A stretch of DNA of 64,000 bases from a bacterium 210917-DFI.7.65 (lineage in GTDB: Bacteria > Bacillota > Clostridia > Oscillospirales > Oscillospiraceae), in NCBI GenBank assembly GCA_020555865.1, contig JAJCJJ010000006.1, forward strand, positions 62,001 through 126,000, written 5' to 3'. The translations under genes and the position numbers were made by a program. The notes below the pieces were generated by a model, which worked only from the letters and a program-made list of their open reading frames with translations, made no database searches and had not been told where the DNA came from. Every line of letters starts with the position of its first letter. Positions within the stretch are counted from its first letter, which is position 1. This document shows positions 54,563 through 63,392 of this stretch, in pieces.

Positions 54563-56291
54563 CGATGTTCCCTCCTTCCTGCTGCGACAAATAGACGTCT
54601 CGGTAAATTTCGCTGTTTTCCATCAGGTCTTCGTGTTTCCCCACCGCAGAAATCTTACCGTCATCCATAACGATGATCTGGTCTGCATCGCAGACGGAAG
54701 CAATGCGCTGGGCAATGATAATTTTTGTGGTTTTTTTCAGCTCTGTGGCAAAGGCGCGGCGGATTTTGGCGTCTGTTGCCATGTCCACTGCGGAAGTGGA
54801 ATCGTCCAAGATCAGCACTTTGGGCTTTTTCAGCAGAGCGCGGGCAATACACAGCCGCTGCTTCTGGCCGCCGGATACATTCACGCCGCCCTGGCCCAGA
54901 TCCGTATCATAGCCATTGGCCAGACGGTCGATAAATTCATCCACACAGGCAATCCGGCAGGCCTGCTCGATTTCCTCCTGGGTGGCATTTTCATTGCCCC
55001 ACAGCAGATTTTCCCGAACCGTGCCGGAAAACAGCGTATTTTTCTGCAGCACCATGGCACAACTGTCGCGCAAGTGCTCCATGCTGTATCGGCGCACATC
55101 CCGGCCGCCCACACTGACGTTGCCTTTCGTAGCTTCATACAGGCGGGGGATCAATTGCACCAGGGTCGATTTTGCACTGCCCGTGCCGCCGATAATACCA
55201 ATCGTCTGCCCAGCCTCGATATCCAAATTGATATCCTCCAGGTTCCACTCCGGGCTGTTGGGATCGTATTTGAAATACACATGGTCAAAGCGGATGCTGC
55301 CGTCTTTCACACGCGCAGTGGTATCGCAATGATCGTCGTTGATGTCCGGCGTTTCGTCCAGCACTTCCACAATGCGGCGCCCGCAGGCCACACTCCGCGT
55401 CAGCATCATGAAAATCATGGAAACCATCATCAGAGAAACCAGAATCTGGCCCACATAGGTGAAAAACGTGGTCAGCAGGCCGATTTCCAGTGTGCCGCTG
55501 TCGACCATATGCCCGCCGAACCACATAATGGCAATGATACTGCCATAGATAACAAGCATCATAATAGGCATATTGATCACCACACGGCCAAAAGCTGTCT
55601 CCGAAGCGCGCCTCAAATCAGTATTGCGCGCGTCAAATTTCTGCTTTTCATAGTCCTCCCGCACAAAAGATTTAACCACCCGGATAGCCGTCAGGTTCTC
55701 CTGCACGGACAGGTTCAGGCTATCGGTTTTTTCCTGCAGTTTGCGGAACAGGGGGCCGACTTTCAACAAAATCAGGAACACCACAATCGCCAGAATTGGA
55801 ATGGCCACCAGAAACACCCGGGACAGCTGCACCGAAATCAACAGCGACAGTACCAATGCCGACACCAGCATGACTGGCGCGCGCACCAGCAGGCGCATGC
55901 CCATCATCATGGTCAGCTGCATGGCGTTGATGTCGCTTGTCAGGCGAGTGATCAGCGAAGCGGTGGAAAACCGTTCAATATTGCTGAAGGAATATTCCTG
56001 AATACGGTCATACTCCGCAGCGCGCAGATTGGCTCCGAAACCCTGACCTGTTTTTGCAGACAAGTAAGCCGCGCTGATACCAAAGCCCAGGGACACAAGG
56101 GCCATCGCCACCATCAGGGCGCCCATGCGCACAGTATAGGACGCGTCGCCGCTTTGGATACCCACATCCACAATCCGCGCCATCACCAGCGGGATCAGCA
56201 GTTCAAAAACGGCTTCCGCCGCCGAGCAGATAATACCCAGGATAAACCATTTTTTGTATGGCCGCAGATACGGCCAGAGTTTTTTGATCAT
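54555..56291 (-). CDS. ABC exporter subunit A with degenerate ATP site
   Basis: This 578-residue partner has six helices (about 15-300) and an ATPase domain. Walker A is GGTGSAKST instead of G-S-G-K, and after the Walker B the catalytic Glu is Asp (LILDDSTSAVD). The signature VSGGQKQRLCIARAL is intact. Such asymmetry is known in heterodimeric bacterial exporters. Coupled by a four-base overlap to the MarR gene upstream, which suggests regulation by substrate binding. Confidence 0.93.
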   Translation of the reverse strand: MIKKLWPYLRPYKKWFILGIICSAAEAVFELLIPLVMARIVDVGIQSGDASYTVRMGALMVAMALVSLGFGISAAYLSAKTGQGFGANLRAAEYDRIQEYSFSNIERFSTASLITRLTSDINAMQLTMMMGMRLLVRAPVMLVSALVLSLLISVQLSRVFLVAIPILAIVVFLILLKVGPLFRKLQEKTDSLNLSVQENLTAIRVVKSFVREDYEKQKFDARNTDLRRASETAFGRVVINMPIMMLVIYGSIIAIMWFGGHMVDSGTLEIGLLTTFFTYVGQILVSLMMVSMIFMMLTRSVACGRRIVEVLDETPDINDDHCDTTARVKDGSIRFDHVYFKYDPNSPEWNLEDINLDIEAGQTIGIIGGTGSAKSTLVQLIPRLYEATKGNVSVGGRDVRRYSMEHLRDSCAMVLQKNTLFSGTVRENLLWGNENATQEEIEQACRIACVDEFIDRLANGYDTDLGQGGVNVSGGQKQRLCIARALLKKPKVLILDDSTSAVDMATDAKIRRAFATELKKTTKIIIAQRIASVCDADQIIVMDDGKISAVGKHEDLMENSEIYRDVYLSQQEGGNIDG

Positions 56292-56746
56292 GCTTTTGCT
56301 TCTCCTCCCTTGAGATTCTCCATCACGCGGAAAAGCAGCCCTTTCAGCTGCTCCCGCTCCTGCGGGGCAAAGCCTTCGATAGCCTGTGCTTCCACAGCCC
56401 GCATGCCTTCGGTCACTTCCCGTTCCAGCAGGCGGCCTTTTTCTGTCACAGTAATGCTGCGGCAGCGCCCATCCCGCTTGCCTGGAAGCCGCCGGATGAA
56501 GCCTTTTTCCTCCATCCGCCCCACAATGCCGTTCACCGTGGGCGCTTTCACGTCCAGCAGTTTTTCCAGATCCCGCTGGTTGGTTTCTGTACCCTGTTTG
56601 ACATGGATCAGATACAACAGCACTCTGGACTGCGCGTTGGTCAGACCGTGCCGTTCCACATTTTCATCCACCCGCTGTTTGAACAGCTGCGCCGCCGCGC
56701 CCAGCATGGGACCCACATACTCCCATTTACCGCTATGATAGCCCAC
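56288..56746 (-). CDS. MarR family transcription regulator
   Basis: This 152-residue winged-helix repressor has the wing-helix core (QRDLEKLLDVKAPTVNGIVG; RMEEKGFIRRLPGKRDGRCR), about residues 57-95. GTG 56746 follows AAAGGAAGGGGAG and agrees with the promoter; an ATG at 56803 lies inside the -10 region. First gene of an operon with two ABC exporter subunits and cdd. Palindromes around the promoter suggest autoregulation. Confidence 0.9.
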   Translation of the reverse strand: MGYHSGKWEYVGPMLGAAAQLFKQRVDENVERHGLTNAQSRVLLYLIHVKQGTETNQRDLEKLLDVKAPTVNGIVGRMEEKGFIRRLPGKRDGRCRSITVTEKGRLLEREVTEGMRAVEAQAIEGFAPQEREQLKGLLFRVMENLKGGEAKA

Positions 56747-56801
56747 CGGCTCCCCTTCCTTTCGCCAAATAGTTATCGCGCTAATATTTAGTCTAATAAC
56801 C

Positions 56802-56829
56802 ATTATAGGAATATAGACAAATTTGTCAA
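56802..56829 (-). promoter_or_regulatory. MarR-ABC operon promoter with operator-like palindrome
   Basis: TTGACA and TATAAT are 16 bases apart. The perfect palindrome GACAAATTTGTC (56816-56827) covers the -35 end and spacer. A second imperfect symmetry (TATTTAGTCTAATA) lies at the start site. Both are plausible MarR sites. Confidence 0.78.
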
Positions 56830-56875
56830 GCTGGTTTTGGTGATATTCACAATTTTTTCACATTTCCCCCGACAG

Positions 56876-56916
56876 AAAAAGGAGCAGACGCAGTAAGCGC
56901 GTCCGCTCCCTTTCCT
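56876..56916 (-). terminator. Terminator of the LysM-GH18 gene
   Basis: AAAGGAGCaGACGC/GCGTCcGCTCCcTTT, a long stem with two mismatches and T-rich flank, just beyond the gene end. Confidence 0.75.
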
Positions 56917-56917
56917 T

Positions 56918-58192
56918 TTATAAAACGTCATACAGGGCATTGACCACCAACCAATTTTGTGCAAAGGGCCGGTCCAGATTCCAGTAGCCCACGCCGGCCA
57001 TGCCATAGCGCGCTGCCAGCAGCAGTTTGTCCTGAATGCTCCGCGCATCCTCGAACCAGACAACATGCTCCCGTCCTTCCTCATCCCAATAGCGGAACCA
57101 GGGTGCGCGGGCCGTTTCGTCAAAGAAGATCTCCGCTCCATACCGCCGGGCCAGCGTCACTGCCGCCTCATTGGACAGAGACTGTGCCCGGCTGGCTCCC
57201 TGCAGATACGGCAGCGTCCAATTATAGCCATAGTTTGGCACCCCTAAAATGCATTTTTCCGCCGGGATCTCCGAAAAGGCGTATTCTACCACCGTCTGTA
57301 CATTCGGCAGCGGCGCCACCGCCATCGGCGGACCGTAGGTATACCCCCATTCATAGGTCATAAGGAACACGAAATCGGCGGCGGCTCCCAGAAGGGCATA
57401 GTTGTGGCCCTCATACAGCAGTCCCGGCTGGTCGGCATAAGTCTTTGGCGAGAGCGCCACCGTCACCGTATAGCCATAAGGCTGCAGCGTACTGCGCAGC
57501 AAAGCGACAAATGCGGCATAAGCTTCGCTCTCCTGTGCTGGAAGATACTCAAAATCCACGTCCACGCCGGCATAACCTTTCACCTGGATGGTTCTCAACA
57601 CCTCTTCCGCCAGCCGCCGCTGCAGCGCCGCATCGCCCAACACCCTGCTGGAGCGTTCGTTGCTGAATGTTCCCTGCTCCGTCACAGTGGACAAATGCAG
57701 CAGCACGCCCACGCCGTATTCCGCCGCCGTCTGCCGGATGGCCGCATCCAACAATTCCAGCAGACTTCCTTCCTCTGTCAATCCGTAACTGAACGGCGTC
57801 ACATTGGTAAGGTAAGGCAGCACACTGCGTAGAAGCCCTTGTTCAATGGTGCTGTAAGCGTATCCGCCCACAGAATACCGGCCCAGCGGCTCGTTGAAAT
57901 ACTCGATCACCAAAACCTGTCCCGGCCGAAGAAGGCTGCCCCCTTCCAGCCAGCGGTTGTTGCGCTGCAATGTGATCACGCTAACACCATACAGCTGCGC
58001 CACAGCGGAAAGCGTTTCTCCTTCCCGCACAATATGAACGGTTTTGGGGAACTGCACCACAACTGTTTGCCCCACCACCAGCGGCTCTTCCATGGAAAAT
58101 CCGTTTTCCGCCGCCATTTGAACCGGATTCACCCCATAATCCCGGGCGATGGAATAAAGGCTTTCGCCGCGCAGCACCGTATGGATCAACAT
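56918..58192 (-). CDS. LysM-GH18 cell-wall hydrolase (SleL/YaaH-like)
   Basis: This 424-residue protein has two LysM domains (about 2-46, IHTVLRGESLYSIARDYGVN; 49-95, VHIVREGETLSAVAQLYGV) and a glycoside hydrolase family 18 domain (about 105-424). The catalytic DxxDxDxE is read as GVDVDFEYLPAQE with the Glu in place. In Bacillus, SleL/YaaH acts on cortex peptidoglycan during germination. No signal peptide, typical for this group. ATG 58192 behind GAGGTGAG; upstream in-frame sequence is non-coding. Confidence 0.92.
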   Translation of the reverse strand: MLIHTVLRGESLYSIARDYGVNPVQMAAENGFSMEEPLVVGQTVVVQFPKTVHIVREGETLSAVAQLYGVSVITLQRNNRWLEGGSLLRPGQVLVIEYFNEPLGRYSVGGYAYSTIEQGLLRSVLPYLTNVTPFSYGLTEEGSLLELLDAAIRQTAAEYGVGVLLHLSTVTEQGTFSNERSSRVLGDAALQRRLAEEVLRTIQVKGYAGVDVDFEYLPAQESEAYAAFVALLRSTLQPYGYTVTVALSPKTYADQPGLLYEGHNYALLGAAADFVFLMTYEWGYTYGPPMAVAPLPNVQTVVEYAFSEIPAEKCILGVPNYGYNWTLPYLQGASRAQSLSNEAAVTLARRYGAEIFFDETARAPWFRYWDEEGREHVVWFEDARSIQDKLLLAARYGMAGVGYWNLDRPFAQNWLVVNALYDVL

Positions 58193-58280
58193 GTTCGCAC
58201 TCACCTCGTTTGATCCTATGCTGGAAGCCGCACTTCTATGCATCCCACCGCGGACTTTCGGATGGTTTCCGAAAAACACC

Positions 58281-58308
58281 AAACGTTGTATGCAGCCATA
58301 CAACGTTT
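58281..58308. repeat. Perfect 12-bp inverted repeat
   Basis: AAACGTTGTATG and its exact complement with a four-base loop, in the divergent region between the hydrolase and fibre-like genes. No T-run; could be an operator or a processing hairpin. Confidence 0.85.
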
Positions 58309-58313
58309 GCCTT

Positions 58314-58343
58314 GCCCTACACAATAAGTGTAGGGCCTTTTTT
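58314..58343 (+). terminator. Leader terminator before the fibre-like gene
   Basis: GCCCTACAC/GTGTAGGGC with a five-base loop and T6 on the plus strand, 43 bases before the TTG start. No plus-strand gene ends here, so it acts inside the leader or stops stray transcription. Confidence 0.8.
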
Positions 58344-58385
58344 CGGAAAAGCCCCAAAATTCGACTACATAAAGGAGAAATCAAC

Positions 58386-58982
58386 TTGAAGTATACAAAA
58401 AATTATCAATTAAACCAATGGGACGCCGCCGACCGCGTGCTGCGGGAGGATTTTAACCGGGACAACCAAAAAATTGACACAGCGCTGGAAGAAACCGCCA
58501 TTTTGGCTAGAAGCTGCTACACCCGCCTGCTGGATGAAACGTTGGCAGCGCCGTGCCAACACTGGGACATTGACCTGAGCAGCATTGATATCACACGTTA
58601 TCAAAAACTGCTGTTCTATCCCCATTTGCAGGGCGATACAAACCAATGGGTGTATCTTCACATCAACGGATGGACTTCCGGCTACACACCGAGCGTGGGC
58701 AACAACACTTCTCATTGCGGAAACGTGCCCATGATGAACGACCCGAACCGCCAAAATTTCGGAGTATGTGAATTCGTCATTCTGCCTGAATTACCCTGCG
58801 TCTGTTTTGTGCAGACTGGGAGCACAACCAATATCGCCAATGTGGCGCCCGGGGTATCCTGTTACCGCTGCCCAAGCCTTGGCAGCGCTTCCGCCATTGA
58901 AACGTTGAACCTCTGGTTTGACAGCAGCAGCGAACACATTCTGGCAGGTTCCAATATCCAGCTGTACGGTCTGAAACGCTGA
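58386..58982 (+). CDS. Phage tail-fibre-like protein
   Basis: This 198-residue protein starts at TTG 58386 behind AAAGGAGAA. The first 40 residues (KYTKNYQLNQWDAADRVLRE, DFNRDNQKIDTALEE) are the N-terminal motif of many clostridial prophage tail-fibre or receptor-binding proteins. The remainder (about 55-198) is a compact beta-rich domain with no recognised catalytic motif, perhaps carbohydrate binding. It stands alone, outside the phage block, next to the LysM-GH18 hydrolase. A cell-surface role is equally possible. Confidence 0.6.
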   Translation: MKYTKNYQLNQWDAADRVLREDFNRDNQKIDTALEETAILARSCYTRLLDETLAAPCQHWDIDLSSIDITRYQKLLFYPHLQGDTNQWVYLHINGWTSGYTPSVGNNTSHCGNVPMMNDPNRQNFGVCEFVILPELPCVCFVQTGSTTNIANVAPGVSCYRCPSLGSASAIETLNLWFDSSSEHILAGSNIQLYGLKR

Positions 58983-58990
58983 TTAGCAGA

Positions 58991-59027
58991 AAAAATCCCG
59001 CTCCGAAAAATCGGAGCGGGATTTCTT
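58991..59027. terminator. Bidirectional terminator
   Basis: AAATCCCGCTCCGA/TCGGAGCGGGATTT, a perfect 14-bp stem with a four-base loop, flanked by A and T runs between convergent genes. Confidence 0.93.
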
Positions 59028-59058
59028 ACATACGGTTTTGCAACTGTAAGTCAAAAAT

Positions 59059-61896
59059 TCAGATCGTGAACTCAGCCGTACCGGTTGCTGCAACAGTAGC
59101 ACCGTTGTAGATGGTCAGAACCGCAGTGTATGTACCGGAAATAGACACACCGTAAGTGTTGTCAGCAGTCAGGCCATAGCCGGTGTTTGCATTGAAAGTG
59201 CCGCTGGGCTGATTGACAGTTTCACCAACCTTCACGCCATTCTGATAAATGCTCAGTGTCCACTTGTCTGCAGTCACAGTGGTCGTAGTCGCAACGGTCA
59301 CTTTGAAGTCGCCGTTGTCTTCCACCATGTTCAGGATACGGACAGAGCCAGCACCCGGATTCACATTCTCAGCAGCGTCGACAATCTTCACATAAACGTC
59401 GGTCAGGCGGCCGTCGTCATTCACCTTGAATGCCACCAGATCATCCGCGTCGTCGGTAATGGCGCCGATGTCACTGGCGATCAGGTTGCCGTCCACGTCG
59501 ACGAAATACACCTGCACATCGCTGGTATAGGCATAAGGCGTGCCACCCAGCTTCACAACCTCGTTCTTCACCGCGCCGGTGCCAACCACGTTGCGCAGGT
59601 CGCCGTCATTACCAGCAGTGGTGCTCAGTACGACCATATCTTCATAACCGGTCAGGATTTCTTTCTCATTGTATCTCGGGCCGTAAATCAGAGCGTCGTT
59701 GGTGAACTGATGCGCCGTATCCGTCTTGATGGTGGTCTCCGTACCGTTCACGAAAGCGTCATACTCATAGTATTCACCCAGAGCGGTGGTGTAGGACTTT
59801 CCTACATTGCTGCCCTTTACATAGATGACATCCTTGTTGTCGCTGGACATGCTCATCTTAGCATTCTTTTCCACAAAAATCACCGTGGCGGGATCGCCGC
59901 TGCTGGTGCTGTCCATGAACACCGTCACAGCACCAGCGTTTCCGCCGTTGTGCTTGATGGTGGGCCATGCGGAAATGCCCTCGTAAGCGCTGAATGTCAT
60001 CTTATCGGGATCGGAGTTATCGGCCACCAACAGAATGGTTTCACCGTCAGCAAAATGAGTAACCTTGTTGGCACTGCTGATATTGGCTTTGTTGCCAGAA
60101 ACAATGCTGTAGGTGTTGGAGCCGCTCTTCAGCTCAAATGCCCCGCCCTGATTACCAGCGTTCGCATCAGCTGCCAGTTGAATATTATACTCGTCATCGC
60201 TGTTCACACTGTAGGAAACGATATCCCACTTACTAATTTGATCGCCGGTCAGGCTATCGAAATTGTCTGCAACAGTACCGATTTTGTCAATATTGACAAC
60301 CTTTGCCGTACCGTCGGTAAACAGCAGCTTGGCGCGGCCGTTGTCCAGGGTATTGCCCTTCTCATAAGCCAGAATCACAGCATACTCCACGGAAGTATCT
60401 GCATCCACATACAGGCCGTAGCCGTAAGCGTCCAGATACACATCCACGTCCTTGCTCTTGTCCACAGTGGAAGCAAAGCCGGCAATGTTGGCAGCAGACT
60501 TCTTATTAGCCTCATACTTGGTGCCGTTCACGGTAACGGAACCGGTGGTGGTGTAGGTGCTCATCGTGCCAGTGACCTTTTCCGCCAGAGCCATGGACTC
60601 GATGCACTTCTCACCACTCTTAAAAGAATACGTATATGCTACAATATCGTCCTTGGCAAAGTCAGTGGTCTCATAGTTGCCGACATTTACGCCGGGATTG
60701 GTGAACGTGTCGGACACATCCAGAACCACATAAGCATCCGTGGTAGTGGACGCAGCGCGCACGGCAGCGACCTGGCCGACATAGGTGTTCACCTCGACCA
60801 AAGTCAGAGTGTCAGCCTCGTCGTCATAATAAACGTCCAGCAGAACGCCCTCGCCGCCAACCTCAACGCGGCTGCCCTTCACAATATCATTGGGGAAGGC
60901 AGTCAGGCGGCCATCCACATACAGCGTAACATCTGCGTTATCAATACCATCAGACAGACCCAGATCGGTGTAGATGGTTCCAATCTTGGTTTCGTCCGTA
61001 TAGGTCAGGTCGGCTTCGTCGGCATAGGTGCCAATTTCAGCGTTCTTATACTTCCAGGTGGAAGCGGGACGCTCAAACGCATCGGTGCTGCCGGCGACCA
61101 GCTTCAGATCCTGGCAGTAACGCTCGGCAAACTCCACGGTGTAGGCGTTGGAGTTAGACAGCTTTTGGCTGGAAATGGTCTGGGTCTTGGCCAGCGTCGT
61201 GGTTACAAAGTTGTACTTGGAAGGGTTGATGTTGATCGGAACGTCACCGATCACAATGTCGCCACCCTTGTTCTCGTACTCCACCAGGGGAGCCTTAAAC
61301 GCATTCAGCGCCATCTGGGCAGCCTGTTCACGGGTCAGGGGCTGGGACAGCGTCACGCTCTCCAGTTTGTCGCCCAGGTTGGCATCGTCGCTCAGAGCCA
61401 GCTTGGAGGTGTTGATGGCCCAGCTGTTGCCCACCAGGCCCTCGATCTTCGGATCGTAGCCCAGAGCCACCAGCAGCATCTTGGCAAACTGCAGGCCCGT
61501 CACGCCGTCGGTGGGGTTAAAGCGGCCGTTGCCGTCGCCGGCAATGATGCCCTCGTTGGTGCAGTAGGCAATGGAGCCTGCGCTCCAGCGGGTAGCCGCC
61601 ACATCGCTGTAGGGGGCAATGGTGGTGGTCAGCTTGTCAGCCTGAGTCTGGCCCACCAGCATGTAGGTGATGATCTTCGCAGCCTGCTCACGATTCAGGG
61701 TTGCGTCGGGGTTGAAGTTATTGCCGTCGCCGCCATTGAAAATGCCGGCGGCAGTCATAACATCGACCGCCTCTTTGTAAGTGACTTTGGAATAATCCTT
61801 GTAGTCACTCGCGTCCGCGGCGAAGGCGGCGGTCATCAGGCTCAATGCCATGGCCAGCGCCAGCACCAGGGACAGAACCTTTTTCAGATTCTTCAT
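59059..61896 (-). CDS. Large S-layer-type SLH protein
   Basis: This 945-residue secreted protein has a signal peptide (KKVLSLVLALAMALSLMTAAFA, cleavage near residue 26) and SLH domains at about 32-90 (KEAVDVMTAAGIFNGGDGNN, FNPDATLNREQAAKIITYML), 92-150 (YCTNEGIIAGDGNGRFNPTD) and about 160-200 (SQPLTREQAAQMALNAF). A long region rich in Thr, Asp and Val (about 220-850) and an Ig-like last domain (about 855-945) follow. Size and architecture fit a main S-layer or surface-array subunit. Strong AAGGAGGA ribosome binding site. Confidence 0.9.
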   Translation of the reverse strand: MKNLKKVLSLVLALAMALSLMTAAFAADASDYKDYSKVTYKEAVDVMTAAGIFNGGDGNNFNPDATLNREQAAKIITYMLVGQTQADKLTTTIAPYSDVAATRWSAGSIAYCTNEGIIAGDGNGRFNPTDGVTGLQFAKMLLVALGYDPKIEGLVGNSWAINTSKLALSDDANLGDKLESVTLSQPLTREQAAQMALNAFKAPLVEYENKGGDIVIGDVPININPSKYNFVTTTLAKTQTISSQKLSNSNAYTVEFAERYCQDLKLVAGSTDAFERPASTWKYKNAEIGTYADEADLTYTDETKIGTIYTDLGLSDGIDNADVTLYVDGRLTAFPNDIVKGSRVEVGGEGVLLDVYYDDEADTLTLVEVNTYVGQVAAVRAASTTTDAYVVLDVSDTFTNPGVNVGNYETTDFAKDDIVAYTYSFKSGEKCIESMALAEKVTGTMSTYTTTGSVTVNGTKYEANKKSAANIAGFASTVDKSKDVDVYLDAYGYGLYVDADTSVEYAVILAYEKGNTLDNGRAKLLFTDGTAKVVNIDKIGTVADNFDSLTGDQISKWDIVSYSVNSDDEYNIQLAADANAGNQGGAFELKSGSNTYSIVSGNKANISSANKVTHFADGETILLVADNSDPDKMTFSAYEGISAWPTIKHNGGNAGAVTVFMDSTSSGDPATVIFVEKNAKMSMSSDNKDVIYVKGSNVGKSYTTALGEYYEYDAFVNGTETTIKTDTAHQFTNDALIYGPRYNEKEILTGYEDMVVLSTTAGNDGDLRNVVGTGAVKNEVVKLGGTPYAYTSDVQVYFVDVDGNLIASDIGAITDDADDLVAFKVNDDGRLTDVYVKIVDAAENVNPGAGSVRILNMVEDNGDFKVTVATTTTVTADKWTLSIYQNGVKVGETVNQPSGTFNANTGYGLTADNTYGVSISGTYTAVLTIYNGATVAATGTAEFTI

Positions 61897-62024
61897 GGTT
61901 CGGTAGTCCTCCTTTTTTGATCGTTCTGCTCCAAAAAGTGATCCAATTCAGCATAAATAACCCGTTTTTCCTCCAAAACACCGGCTTATAAATACCGCAT
62001 AGCACCTCTTTGACCGCAAAGCAA

Positions 62025-62065
62025 AATCCCCGGAAAGCCGCGCCACAGCGGCCTTTCCGGGGATT
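62025..62065. terminator. Long hairpin, probably a terminator
   Basis: AATCCCCGGAAAGCCGC/GCGGCCTTTCCGGGGATT, 17 bp with one bulge, upstream of the S-layer gene. T-run weak; could instead be a leader structure. Confidence 0.55.
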
Positions 62066-62089
62066 GCAAAACGTATGGATGTTCAATTT

Positions 62090-62195
62090 GGTAGACATTT
62101 CGCCGGCAGATGCTGTCGCTGCCTTTCTTCTATCTCTTGTCCCCCAACTGTTTTCCTTTCCCATTTGGGTAGACATCCGGTAGACATGGTAGACA
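62090..62195 (+). repeat. Four direct copies of GGTAGACA
   Basis: Copies at 62090-62097, 62168-62175, 62179-62186 and 62188-62195; the last three are spaced 11 and 9 bases apart, about one helical turn. Located upstream of the S-layer gene; binding sites for a regulator are the simplest reading. Confidence 0.7.
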
Positions 62196-62246
62196 GAGGC
62201 TGGAAGAATCTGGATAAACTCACTGCCCGTTTTTTCTCGTAAATAC

Positions 62247-62281
62247 AAAAAGCCCTCGGATCACTATGTCCGAGGGCTTTG
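62247..62281 (-). terminator. mreB terminator
   Basis: AAAGCCCTCGGA/TCCGAGGGCTTT with an eight-base loop and T5 on the minus strand, right after mreB. Confidence 0.9.
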
Positions 62282-62293
62282 TTATACATAAAT

Positions 62294-63325
62294 TTAACGA
62301 TCCATCTGTTTGCGGCGGGATAGGTTCATGGTACCGTCCTGCATGGATGCAATCATTTCCAAGCTTTGGCCGGTTCCCATCGCCACGCACTGGATGGCAT
62401 TTTCCGCAACCGTGGTCGCAATGCCGGTGCGGCTGGACACCAGTTCCGCAAAGCCGGCCACCAGGCTTCCGCCGCCGGTCATCACAATGCCATTGGTGGA
62501 AATATCCGCCACCAATTCAGGAGGAGTACGCTCCAGAACTGAGTGCACAGCTTCCAGAATCCGCTCCGCCGGTTCTTCGAACGCCTCGATCATTTCACTG
62601 GAAGACACGGAAAATACTTTGGGCAACCCCGTCATCAGGCAACGGCCCTTCACTTCCACGGTCTGCTCCTCTTCCTGAGGATAAACACATCCAATCTGAA
62701 TTTTCAATTCTTCGGCCGTACGCTCACCGATCAGCACATTGTGCTTACGGCGGATATATTTAACCACTGCTTCGTTAAACATATCGCCGGCCACCTTAAT
62801 GGAGGCAGATTCCACCACGCCAGACAGTGAAATCACAGCAATATCGGTGGTGCCGCCGCCGATATCAATAATCAGATGTCCGTCGGGTTTGGCAATATCA
62901 ATTCCCGCGCCGATGGCCGCCGCCACAGGCTCTTCAATCAGATACACGCTGCGCGCACCTGCCTGGATCCCGGCATCGATCACCGCACGCTCTTCCACTT
63001 CGGTGATACCGGAGGGGACACAAATAATGACCCGGGGCTTGAACAGCTGGAAGCCGTTTACCTTATGAATAAACTCTTTGAGCATACGCTCGGTCATATC
63101 GTAATCCGATATCACACCGTCGCGCAGCGGCCGGATGGCCACAATGTTTCCGGGGGTGCGGCCCAGCATTGCCTGGGCATCTGCGCCTACCTTCAGAAGT
63201 TTTCCAGTGTTTTTATCCATTGCCACTACGGAAGGCTCATTGAGAACAATGCCCTGCCCCTTGATGTATATCAGGACCGATGCGGTGCCCAAATCAATGC
63301 CGATGTCTTTTGCCAATGCGCACAT
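62294..63325 (-). CDS. mreB: Rod shape-determining protein MreB/Mbl
   Basis: This 343-residue bacterial actin organises lateral wall synthesis. Phosphate-1 DIGIDLGTASVLIYIKGQGI (about 7-26), phosphate-2 LIIDIGGGTTDIAVISLSG (about 150-168) and adenosine motif GIVMTGGGSLVAGF (about 285-298) are all intact. ATG 63325 behind GAGGTGG. It may be Mbl or MreBH; mreC/mreD do not follow, so which paralogue it is cannot be decided. Confidence 0.93.
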   Translation of the reverse strand: MCALAKDIGIDLGTASVLIYIKGQGIVLNEPSVVAMDKNTGKLLKVGADAQAMLGRTPGNIVAIRPLRDGVISDYDMTERMLKEFIHKVNGFQLFKPRVIICVPSGITEVEERAVIDAGIQAGARSVYLIEEPVAAAIGAGIDIAKPDGHLIIDIGGGTTDIAVISLSGVVESASIKVAGDMFNEAVVKYIRRKHNVLIGERTAEELKIQIGCVYPQEEEQTVEVKGRCLMTGLPKVFSVSSSEMIEAFEEPAERILEAVHSVLERTPPELVADISTNGIVMTGGGSLVAGFAELVSSRTGIATTVAENAIQCVAMGTGQSLEMIASMQDGTMNLSRRKQMDR

Positions 63326-63366
63326 GTGTCCACCTCATTTTTACTTTCTATATCGGTTTATTTATT

Positions 63367-63381
63367 CCTGTAATATACAGG
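63367..63381. repeat. CCTGTA-ATA-TACAGG inverted repeat in the mreB leader
   Basis: Six-base arms with a three-base centre, just downstream of the predicted mreB transcription start; possible operator. Confidence 0.45.
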
Positions 63382-63392
63382 TTTTATTCCAA

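Larger units (their letters stand above)
61897..62293. other. Intergenic region between mreB and the S-layer gene
   Basis: 397 bases without a credible gene. It holds two hairpins (62025-62065, 62247-62281) and four GGTAGACA copies between them. A continuous minus-strand frame through it is AT/GC-compositional and lacks a ribosome binding site. Confidence 0.6.

Noticed and set aside
56747-56803. ATG 56803 as MarR start
   Set aside because: Lies in the -10 box, upstream of the predicted transcription start; GTG 56746 has an excellent RBS.
59710-61920. Open frame of 736 codons antisense to the large SLH gene
   Set aside because: It mirrors a GC-biased coding strand, has no ribosome binding site and no recognisable domain. 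The SLH gene on the other strand has signal peptide, SLH motifs and a strong RBS.
61805-62248. Minus-strand frame through the region with GGTAGACA repeats, resembling an integrase tail
   Set aside because: No RBS, crosses a strong hairpin and runs into the S-layer gene signal peptide in another frame; no integrase catalytic residues.
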